Shown here: positions 57,190 through 64,000 of the stretch, in pieces
How positions within the stretch are numbered: position 1 is the stretch's first letter
Layout of the letters: every line of letters begins with the position of its first letter
Assembly (NCBI GenBank): GCA_900316205.1
Contig: ONBX01000036.1
Location: forward strand, 1 to 64,000
DNA: 64,000 nucleotides
Origin: an uncultured Eubacteriales bacterium
GTDB lineage: Bacteria > Bacillota > Clostridia > Oscillospirales > Oscillospiraceae
Direction: 5' to 3'
The notes under the pieces: generated by a model
Told to the model about the DNA's origin: nothing
Seen by the model: only the letters and a program-made list of their open reading frames with translations
Database searches by the model: none
Program-made: the position numbers and the translations under genes

Positions 57190-57247
57190 GCCGGCGCCGG
57201 CAGTCGACTTCTTCGCTCTGTTACAGACTGTCATCCCATGAACCGAA

Positions 57248-57282
57248 AGGGGCGGGCGCCGCGGCGCGCGCCCCTGATTCTT
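57248..57282 (+). terminator. Hairpin between divIVA and ileS
   Basis: AGGGGCGGGCGC-cgcg-GCGCGCGCCCCT (one mismatch) followed by GATTCTTT. Weak U-run, so it may only attenuate. No T-box is visible before ileS. Confidence 0.55.
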
Positions 57283-57323
57283 TGAGCGCCCATTTTCATT
57301 TTCACACAGGAGACAACTGTTCT

Positions 57324-60119
57324 ATGTCACAGGATTTTAACGCCACTTTGAACCTGCCGAAAACCGACTTTCCCATGCGTGCCGGCCTCCCCAAGCGGGA
57401 GCCGGATATGCTCAAGCGCTGGGAGGAATCGGATCTCTATCACGAAATGCTGAAGAAGAACGAAGGCCATCCCCGCTTTGCCCTTCACGACGGCCCTCCC
57501 TTCTCCAATGGCAACATCCACATGGGCCACGCCCTGAACAAGACCATCAAGGACTTCATCGTCCGCTCCTATGCCATGCGGGGCTACTACACCCCCTACA
57601 TCCCCGGCTGGGACAACCACGGCATGCCCATCGAAAGCGCCATCATCAAGGAGCAGAAGCTCAACCACAAGGCCATGAGCGTGGCGGACTTCCGCTCCGC
57701 CTGCGAGGCCTATGCCGAAAAGTACGTTCAGAAGCAGATGGAAGGCTTCAAGCGCCTGGGCGTTGTGGGCGACTGGGAACACCCCTACCGTACCATGTCC
57801 AAGGGCTTTGAGGCGGAAGAGGTCCGCATCTTCGGCAAGATGTACCGCAACGGCCACATCTACAAGGGCTTCAAGCCCGTGTACTGGTGCCCCAAGGACG
57901 AGACCGCCCTGGCCGAGGCGGAGATCGAATATCAGGACGACCCCGTCACCACGGTCTACGTCAAGTTCCCCATGGCGGACGATCAGGGCAAGCTGAGCCA
58001 TCTGGACAAGTCCAGGCTCTTCTTCCTGATCTGGACCACCACCATCTGGACCCTGCCCGGAAACCTGGGCATCTCTCTCCACCCGGATGAGAGCTACGCC
58101 ATCGTGAAGCTCCCCAACGGGGAGATGCTGGTGGTGGCCGAGGCCCTCATCGAGTCCGTCATGAAGGCCGGCGGCGTGGAGAGCTGGGAGATCGTTGAGA
58201 CCCACCCCGGCAGCTTCTTCGAATATATGCTGGCCCGCCACCCCTTCCTGGATAAGACGAGCCTGCTCATGAACGCCGATTACGTCACCATGGACTCCGG
58301 TACCGGTCTTGTGCACACCGCCCCCGGCTTCGGCGCGGACGACTACAACACCTGCAGCCGCTACGGCATCGAGCTGGTGGTACCCGTGGACGATCAGGGC
58401 CGCCACACCGACTATGCCGGCAAGTACGCCGGGCTCAAAACCGAGGAATCCAACCCCGTCATCCTGGCGGATATGAAGGAGAGCGGCGTGCTCTTCGCCT
58501 CGGAGAACATCATCCACAGCTATCCCCACTGCTGGCGCTGCAAGCACCCCATCATCTTCCGGGCTACCCCCCAGTGGTTCTGCTCGGTGGACTCCTTCAA
58601 GGAGGAGGCCGTGAAGGCCTGTGAAGAGGTCAAGTGGCTGCCCGCCTGGGGCAAGGACCGCATGGCCGCCATGATCCGGGAGCGCAGCGACTGGTGCATT
58701 TCCCGCCAGCGCCGTTGGGGTCTGCCCATCCCCGTGTTCTACTGCGAGGACTGCGGCAAGCCCGTCTGCACCGAGGAGAGCATCGAATCCGTCGCCGCCA
58801 TCTTCGAAAAAGAGGGCAGCAACGCCTGGTTCAGCAAGGAAGCGGAAGCCCTCCTGCCGGAAGGCTTCGTCTGCCCCCACTGCGGCGGCAGGCACTTCAC
58901 CAAGGAGACCAACACCCTGGACGGCTGGTTTGACTCCGGCTCCACCCATTACGCCGCCATGCAGCGGGATCAGGGCTTCTGGCCCAGCGACATGTACATG
59001 GAAGGCGGCGACCAGTATCGCGGCTGGTTCCAGTCTTCCCTGCTGGTGGCTGTGGGCGCCCTGGGCAAGGGCGCGCCTTACCGGGAATGCCTAACCCACG
59101 GCTGGACTGTGGACGGTGAAGGCAAGGCCATGCACAAGTCCCTGGGCAACGGTGTGGATCCCGCCGACCTGATCAAGGAATTCGGCGCGGATATGGTCCG
59201 CCTCTGGGCCGGCTCCGCCGACTATCATGTGGACGTGCGCTGCTCCAAGGAGATCTTCAAGCAGCTCAGCCAGAACTACCTGAAGTTCCGCAACACCGCC
59301 CGCTACTGCCTGGGCAACCTGGACGGCTTTGACGCCGACCGTCTGGTGGCCCCCGAGGATATGCTGGAGCTGGACCGCTGGGCCGTCACCAAGCTCAACG
59401 AGCTCATTGAGAAGGTGGCGGAGGCCTATCGGAATTACGAATTCCATGTGATCTCCCACGCCATCAACGATTTCTGCGTGGTGGAGCTTTCCAGCTTCTA
59501 TCTGGACATCATCAAGGACCGGCTCTACTGCGAGGAGAAGGACGGGCTCAAGCGCCGCAGCGCCCAGACCGCCCTCTACCTGATCCTGGACAGCATGACC
59601 AAGATGTTTGCCCCGATCCTGGCCTTCACCTGCGACGAGATCTGGCAGGCCATGCCCCACAAGGAAGGCGACGACAGGCGCAACGTGGTGCTCAACACCA
59701 TGAACGCCCCCTTCACCGCCTACGCCCTCTCCGCCGGGCAGCTGGAGAAGTGGGACAAGCTCATCTCTCTGCGCAACGACGTGAACGTGGTCCTGGAGAG
59801 CGCCCGCAACGACAAGCGCATCGGCAAGCCTCTGGAAGCCGCTGTCACCCTCCGGGCTGAGGATGAGAGCAGCCGCGAGCTGCTGAACGCCGTCTCCGAC
59901 ATGGACCTGGACGATCTGCTCATCGTCTCCCACTGCCTGCTGGAGGGCGAGGAAGCCTCCGACGCCGTCCGCGGTCAGGGCGCCCGGAATCCGGGCCTGC
60001 GCATCTCTGTCTCCGAGGCTCCCGGCAGGAAGTGCCCCCGCTGCTGGAAGCACTCCCTCCAGGCCGATCCCGAGACAGAACTTTGCCCGCGCTGCGCAGC
60101 AGTAGTTGCAAAACTCTGA
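57324..60119 (+). CDS. ileS: Isoleucyl-tRNA synthetase
   Basis: 931 residues, class I: HIGH-type signature 'PFSNGNIHMGHALNK' (about 55-70), editing domain CP1 (about 190-390), and the KMSKS-type loop reading 'GKAMHKSLGNG' around 590. A C-terminal zinc finger has CPRCWKHS and CPRCA. ATG 57,324 follows CAGGAGA by eight bases. Charges tRNA-Ile in the cytosol; part of the divIVA-ileS-lspA-rluD cluster. Confidence 0.96.
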   Translation: MSQDFNATLNLPKTDFPMRAGLPKREPDMLKRWEESDLYHEMLKKNEGHPRFALHDGPPFSNGNIHMGHALNKTIKDFIVRSYAMRGYYTPYIPGWDNHGMPIESAIIKEQKLNHKAMSVADFRSACEAYAEKYVQKQMEGFKRLGVVGDWEHPYRTMSKGFEAEEVRIFGKMYRNGHIYKGFKPVYWCPKDETALAEAEIEYQDDPVTTVYVKFPMADDQGKLSHLDKSRLFFLIWTTTIWTLPGNLGISLHPDESYAIVKLPNGEMLVVAEALIESVMKAGGVESWEIVETHPGSFFEYMLARHPFLDKTSLLMNADYVTMDSGTGLVHTAPGFGADDYNTCSRYGIELVVPVDDQGRHTDYAGKYAGLKTEESNPVILADMKESGVLFASENIIHSYPHCWRCKHPIIFRATPQWFCSVDSFKEEAVKACEEVKWLPAWGKDRMAAMIRERSDWCISRQRRWGLPIPVFYCEDCGKPVCTEESIESVAAIFEKEGSNAWFSKEAEALLPEGFVCPHCGGRHFTKETNTLDGWFDSGSTHYAAMQRDQGFWPSDMYMEGGDQYRGWFQSSLLVAVGALGKGAPYRECLTHGWTVDGEGKAMHKSLGNGVDPADLIKEFGADMVRLWAGSADYHVDVRCSKEIFKQLSQNYLKFRNTARYCLGNLDGFDADRLVAPEDMLELDRWAVTKLNELIEKVAEAYRNYEFHVISHAINDFCVVELSSFYLDIIKDRLYCEEKDGLKRRSAQTALYLILDSMTKMFAPILAFTCDEIWQAMPHKEGDDRRNVVLNTMNAPFTAYALSAGQLEKWDKLISLRNDVNVVLESARNDKRIGKPLEAAVTLRAEDESSRELLNAVSDMDLDDLLIVSHCLLEGEEASDAVRGQGARNPGLRISVSEAPGRKCPRCWKHSLQADPETELCPRCAAVVAKL

Positions 60120-60134
60120 AAAATAGGGTACAAT
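60106..60134 (+). promoter_or_regulatory. Promoter of lspA-rluD overlapping the end of ileS
   Basis: TTGCAA (60,106-60,111), 17-bp spacer, TACAAT (60,129-60,134). The -35 lies inside the last codons of ileS, giving lspA a start independent of ileS. Confidence 0.75.
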
Positions 60135-60204
60135 AGATAAAAGCAAGTCCCATTCCGTGCAAGAACAGCGCGCCGCGGCCTGCCGCGGCAGATAGGAGAA
60201 AGAT

Positions 60205-61263
60205 ATGCTGTATGCGATCGTATCTGTTCTGGTCATCCTTGCCGACCAGTTGATCAAGCTCTACGTCTCGGCGGACGGCTTCAAGGCCATGGAGCTGATC
60301 CCCGGCGTCCTGAACCTGACCAAGGTGGAAAACACCGGCGGCGCCTTCGGCCTGCTGGGCGGTGAGATCCCCACCTATTGGTTCATCATCATTGCCGGCG
60401 TTTTCACCGTTCTGGTGGTCATCGCTCTCGCCACCCGCTTTGTCAACGGCTGGCTGGCCCGCTGGAGCCTGGTGCTGGTCACCGCCGGCGGCATCTCCAA
60501 CTGCATCGACCGGGTGATCAACATTCGCCCCACCGGCCATGTGGTGGATATGTTCCAGTTTGCCTTCTGGAAGAGCTTCCCGGTGTTCAACCTGGCGGAT
60601 ATCTTCATTTCCGTTTTCTGCATCGTCTTCATCCTTGCCATCCTCTTCGGCCGTGACCATAAGGATCAGGGCAGCGAGGACGACGAGTTTGTAGAGGATA
60701 CGGAAGAGGACGAGGAGCCCGAAGAGGAGATCCGCCCCGTCCGCAAGTCCCGCAAGGCGCTCAAGGCTCTGGAGGAAGAGGACGAGGAAGAAGAGCTTGT
60801 CCGTCCCGCCAGGACCGGCCGTGCCGGCCGCAAGGCCCGCCAGTCCAAGTATGACGAGGAGTACGAGCAGTACAAGGCCGCCCAGCGCGCCCGGGAAGAA
60901 GCCGAACAGGCTGCCGCCCCCGCGCCGGTGGAACCTGCTCCCGCCCCGGCCGAGGAGCCCGCGGAAGCGCCGACCTTCGACCCGGCAGATCCCTTTGCCG
61001 AGTGGGAGCGCGCCAACGCAGTCCGGAAGAGCGAGCCCGTCTTCGTGCCCGCCGCCCCTGCGGAAGTGGTGGAGGAGCCTGTCCGTCCCATCAGACGCAG
61101 CGAGCTGAAGGCCGAGCCTAAGCCTGCCGCCCCTGTGGAGCCCGAGCAGCCTGCGGTTCCCGAGACGCCCGTTGCCAGACCCGCCCGCAAACCGGCCCCC
61201 GCGCCGGTGGTGGAGGAGCCCTCCTCCTTCGATCTGGACGATATCCTGGCAGAGTTCAAGTAA
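60205..61263 (+). CDS. lspA: Lipoprotein signal peptidase with long charged C-terminal extension
   Basis: 352 residues, about twice the usual 150-170. Residues 1-150 are LspA: four membrane helices, 'KVENTGGAFGLL', the catalytic Asp in 'GGISNCIDRVIN' and the second in 'FNLADIFIS'. From about 152 the chain is hydrophilic and disordered: alternating acidic runs and basic/proline-rich repeats (PAPVEPAPAPAEEPAE), ending in a compact 'SSFDLDDILAEFK'. The tail would be cytosolic. It removes signal peptides from lipoproteins such as that at 23,421. Adjacent to rluD (3-bp gap). Confidence 0.9.
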   Translation: MLYAIVSVLVILADQLIKLYVSADGFKAMELIPGVLNLTKVENTGGAFGLLGGEIPTYWFIIIAGVFTVLVVIALATRFVNGWLARWSLVLVTAGGISNCIDRVINIRPTGHVVDMFQFAFWKSFPVFNLADIFISVFCIVFILAILFGRDHKDQGSEDDEFVEDTEEDEEPEEEIRPVRKSRKALKALEEEDEEEELVRPARTGRAGRKARQSKYDEEYEQYKAAQRAREEAEQAAAPAPVEPAPAPAEEPAEAPTFDPADPFAEWERANAVRKSEPVFVPAAPAEVVEEPVRPIRRSELKAEPKPAAPVEPEQPAVPETPVARPARKPAPAPVVEEPSSFDLDDILAEFK

Positions 61264-61266
61264 AGA

Positions 61267-62187
61267 ATGGAAGAAGATCTTCTTCAAATCACAGCAGAGG
61301 AGAGCGGCGAGCGAATCGACGCTCTCCTTGCGCATATACTGCCCCAGCTGAGCCGCAGCGCGGCTCAGCGCCTCCTGGAGGAGGGGCGGGTACTCCTGCG
61401 GGGAGCACCGGTGCGCAAGAACTACCGCTGTTCCGCCGGGGACTGCTTCCTCCTCTCCCTTCCTGAGGCAGAGGAGGTCCCTCTGGTTCCCCAGGACATC
61501 CCACTGGACGTGGTCTATGAGGACGGGGACGTGATCGTGGTGAACAAGCCCCGGGGCCTGGTGGTGCACCCCGCCCCCGGCCACTCGGACGGCACCTTGG
61601 TAAACGCCCTGCTCTTCCACTGCGGGGACAGTCTCTCCGGTATCGGCGGGGAGAAGCGTCCCGGCATCGTCCACCGCATCGACAAGGACACCTCCGGCCT
61701 TCTCATCGTGGCAAAGAATGATTTTGCCCACCAGACGCTCTCCGAACAGCTGGCGGACCGGAGCCTCTCCCGGGTCTACGAGGCGGTGGTCCGGGGCAAT
61801 CTCCGGGAAGATGCCGGCACGGTGTCAAAGCCCATCGGCCGCCATCCCACAGACCGCAAGCGCATGGCCGTCCTCCCCGGCGGCCGTCCCGCCGTGACCC
61901 ACTGGGAGGTCCTGGCCCGCTACCGGGGCTATACCCACATCCGCTGCCGCCTGGAGACGGGCCGCACCCATCAGATCCGGGTCCACCTGGCAAGCCTGGG
62001 CCATCCCCTGTTGGGGGATGCGGTCTACGGCGCTCCCGCCCCGGACAAGGGCCTTACAGGTCAGTGTCTCCATGCCAGGGAGCTGAAATTCATCCATCCC
62101 CGCAGCGGCGAGCCGGTCCGCCTGGAAACACAGCTGCCGGAATACTTCACCGACGTGCTCTCCCGGTTGGGAGAGCAGATAGGGTAA
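61267..62187 (+). CDS. RluD-family 23S rRNA pseudouridine synthase
   Basis: 306 residues: N-terminal S4 domain ('ERIDALLAHILPQLSRSAAQ') and the catalytic domain with the conserved Asp in 'HRIDKDTSGLLIVAK'. The C-terminal 'ETGRTHQIRVHLASLGHPLLGDAVYG' segment (positions about 236-262) is typical. It isomerises uridines in rRNA. It follows lspA as in other Firmicutes (ylyB position). Confidence 0.94.
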   Translation: MEEDLLQITAEESGERIDALLAHILPQLSRSAAQRLLEEGRVLLRGAPVRKNYRCSAGDCFLLSLPEAEEVPLVPQDIPLDVVYEDGDVIVVNKPRGLVVHPAPGHSDGTLVNALLFHCGDSLSGIGGEKRPGIVHRIDKDTSGLLIVAKNDFAHQTLSEQLADRSLSRVYEAVVRGNLREDAGTVSKPIGRHPTDRKRMAVLPGGRPAVTHWEVLARYRGYTHIRCRLETGRTHQIRVHLASLGHPLLGDAVYGAPAPDKGLTGQCLHARELKFIHPRSGEPVRLETQLPEYFTDVLSRLGEQIG

Positions 62188-62351
62188 TTCGGAATTGCGA
62201 GTTCGGAGGCAAGCGTTCTGCGTTCGAATTGTGGTGGAAGAATTCTCGCTTTGCGCCTTCGTCTCCACCCGGGTGTGCACTCTCAGACACCTCTTGCCAT
62301 TTCCGTTGTCCACCGCCTATCATTCCGAATTCATCTGAAAGGAGCTTTCCT

Positions 62352-62552
62352 ATGAATCTCAAAAAAATCGGCGGCCTGCTTCTGGCTGCGATCCTGCTCA
62401 TCGGCGGCGTCATCCTGGCTGTGAAGCTCATCTCCGGCGCCTTTGCTCTGGTGCACGGCGCCCTGAACACGATCCTCGGCATCGTGGTGATCCTGGCGCT
62501 GCTTGGCATTGTGGCCTGGATGTTCTCCTACGCCAGAAGAAATCGGAAGTGA
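62352..62552 (+). CDS. Small two-helix membrane protein
   Basis: 66 residues. Two hydrophobic helices (about 6-30 and 36-58) and a basic RRNRK end. ATG 62,352 follows GAAAGGAGC by seven bases and lies in a frame separate from any known gene, so I accept it. The 164-bp gap before it contains nothing recognisable. Function unknown; it overlaps the GNAT gene region by a few bases. Confidence 0.65.
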   Translation: MNLKKIGGLLLAAILLIGGVILAVKLISGAFALVHGALNTILGIVVILALLGIVAWMFSYARRNRK

Positions 62553-62554
62553 TC

Positions 62555-63076
62555 ATGGCCGCCCGGATGCTTGTTCTTCCCTCAGAGGCTTACCTGGACG
62601 AGGTGCGCGCTTATCGGGAGGAATTTCTGGCCGCCGGCAGCTCCATGGACGGGACCGGCGCCCTGCGCCGCTGCGAGGATCCCCGTGAATGGCTGTCCGC
62701 CGTCCGGGCCGGTGACGACCCGGACAGGGTGCCGGAGGGCAAGGTCCGGGCCACGGTCTTCCTCTGTGTGGAAGAGGGCCGCGTCCTGGGCATGATCCAG
62801 CTGCGCCACACACTGAACGAGTATCTCCGCCTCTATGCGGGGCACATCGGCTACTCCGTCCGTCCCTCCGCCCGGCGTCAGGGCGTTGCCAAATGGATGC
62901 TTGCAGCGGTTTTGCCCTATTGCCGTGAGCTGGGTCTGGATCGGGTGATGATCGCCTGTGAGCCCTGGAATGAGGGCAGCCGCCGCACCATTCTCTCCTG
63001 CGGCGGTGTCTATGAAAAGACCGTCCACGAACCGACAGCGAACATCGATCTGGAGCAGTACTGGATCCGCCTTTGA
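62555..63076 (+). CDS. GNAT-family N-acetyltransferase
   Basis: 173 residues. 'LYAGHIGYSVRPSARRQGVA' ends in the acetyl-CoA-binding R/QxxGxA loop, and 'VMIACEPWNEGSRRTILSCG' is the late GNAT strand-helix. The acceptor is unknown. ATG 62,555 follows the previous stop by two bases; GTG 62,549, which overlaps it, is an alternative. Confidence 0.85.
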   Translation: MAARMLVLPSEAYLDEVRAYREEFLAAGSSMDGTGALRRCEDPREWLSAVRAGDDPDRVPEGKVRATVFLCVEEGRVLGMIQLRHTLNEYLRLYAGHIGYSVRPSARRQGVAKWMLAAVLPYCRELGLDRVMIACEPWNEGSRRTILSCGGVYEKTVHEPTANIDLEQYWIRL

Positions 63077-63111
63077 CATCCTTCCGCGCCAACTATGAAA
63101 GGAGTCGGGAA

Positions 63112-64000
63112 ATGCCCCTTCAAAAAGAGCGCAAGCTTTATCTGGAGCTGCTGCGGGCCATTGCCATCTTTCTTGTGGTGCTCAACCACAACAGCGCCTA
63201 TGCCTACTATCTCCAGGTGCCGCAGCTTCCGGTAAGACTTCTGTTCTCAGGCCTGTCTGCCCTGGTGAAAACAGCGGTGCCCCTCTTTTTTATGATCTCC
63301 GGCGCTCTGCTGCTGCCAAAGGAGGAGAGTCTGGGAGATCTGCTGAAGAAGAGGGTCCTCCGCTATGCCTTGGTTTTGGCATTGTTCTCCCTGGTGGCCT
63401 ATCTGCTGGATCTGCAGAAAAGCGGCCAGAGCTTCTCCCTCTATTTCTTTGTCACCCGGCTCTATGCCTTCCGCTTTGTGGATTCCTACTGGTTTCTCTA
63501 CGGCTACCTGGGCTATCTGCTGACCCTGCCGCTTCTGCGGCGCATGGCCCGGGGCATGAATGACCGGGAATTTCTGTATCTTTTCGCCCTGGGGCTTGTC
63601 TTTCAGGGGATGGATCTGGTGACCGCCTTCCTCTTCCGGGAGGAGCTCTACGCCGAGCCCAGCTTCACCCTGGTCGCCATCAACTACACGGTGTTCTACC
63701 CCTTGCTGGGCTATTATCTGGAGCACCGGCTGCCTGCCCGCTGCCTTGAAAAGAAGCGTGTTTGGCTCTCCTTCGCCGTCGCGCTTCTGGCGCTGATCGC
63801 CATGGCGGCTGCCACCGAGGTCTACTGCCGCCGCTATGAGGACTGGAGCACCGCGGGGGGAGAGATGTTCTTCTGGCGTCTCAGCTTCCTGGTGGCCGGA
63901 GCCATGTATCTGCAGGCCAAGGCCCTGTTCCCGCTGCTCTCCGCCCGTGGCCTCCCCGCCAGAGTGCTCAGCCTTCTGGGCTCCTGCAGCTTCGGCGTGT
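63112..64000 (+). CDS. Acyltransferase_3-family membrane protein (runs off the window)
   Basis: The frame from ATG 63,112 (AAAGGAG at 63,098) stays open to the end. 'YLELLRAIAIFLVVLNH' is the catalytic-His start of acyltransferase_3 proteins, and several hydrophobic helices follow, including 'PLFFMISGALLLP'. Such enzymes O-acetylate or acylate cell-surface polymers or antibiotics. At least 296 residues are visible; the C-terminus is beyond 64,000. Confidence 0.85.
   Translation, partial: MPLQKERKLYLELLRAIAIFLVVLNHNSAYAYYLQVPQLPVRLLFSGLSALVKTAVPLFFMISGALLLPKEESLGDLLKKRVLRYALVLALFSLVAYLLDLQKSGQSFSLYFFVTRLYAFRFVDSYWFLYGYLGYLLTLPLLRRMARGMNDREFLYLFALGLVFQGMDLVTAFLFREELYAEPSFTLVAINYTVFYPLLGYYLEHRLPARCLEKKRVWLSFAVALLALIAMAAATEVYCRRYEDWSTAGGEMFFWRLSFLVAGAMYLQAKALFPLLSARGLPARVLSLLGSCSFGV

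Noticed and set aside
57190-57323. T-box riboswitch before ileS
   Set aside because: The gap is only 134 bp and lacks the T-box consensus and specifier stem; only a GC-rich hairpin is seen.

Overview
The window looks like chromosome of a GC-rich, endospore-forming Clostridia member, most likely Oscillospiraceae/Ruminococcaceae. Evidence: a full-length sporulation sigma factor sigG, spmA-spmB, a SpoVT/AbrB-like regulator, the Firmicutes order yggS-sepF-divIVA-ileS-lspA-rluD, RNase Y, a ClpC-type ATPase and an L10-leader-controlled rplJ-rplL. The genus assignment is inference; there is no rRNA in the window.

Positions 1 to about 11,400 are visibly AT-richer and hold a mobilizable element: a TetR/ABC-2 efflux operon with two frame breaks, small cargo genes, an XRE regulator, a RepA_N-type protein, a MobV relaxase with an upstream oriT-like region, a broken primase zinc finger, a VapE-type helicase, and Tn916-type xis and int. 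The element ends at the start codon region of an unusual low-molecular-weight tyrosine phosphatase-barstar fusion; its left end lies outside the window.

11.4-30.6 kb: membrane hydrolase, DivIVA-like coiled coil, MATE exporter, membrane XRE regulator, a three-gene uptake/catabolism operon (degenerate amidohydrolase, SSS symporter, divergent crotonase) behind its own promoter and a palindromic operator, rplJL, lipoprotein, sigG, yitT, spmAB, AbrB-like regulator, HAD phosphatase, TrmN6-like methylase, ferredoxin.

30.8-47.5 kb: a ClpC without its middle domain, rny, pyridoxal kinase divergent from a C-terminally truncated MocR regulator that abuts a threonine aldolase, DUF819 protein, pepD-capA, trmO, CPBP protease, mutS.

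47.5-50.0 kb: an island splitting the usual miaB-mutS pair. Three small AT-richer genes, all in one orientation, alternate with four copies of the same composite palindromic repeat.

50-64 kb: miaB, then divergent mutL-miaA-hfq, yggS-sepF-divIVA-ileS-lspA-rluD, and three further small or partial genes.

Intergenic DNA is unusually rich in dispersed palindromic repeats of at least two families (a G/C palindrome type and a purine-arm/pyrimidine-arm hairpin type), plus tandem duplications of about 286 bp and 98 bp. I saw no tRNA, rRNA or CRISPR array.
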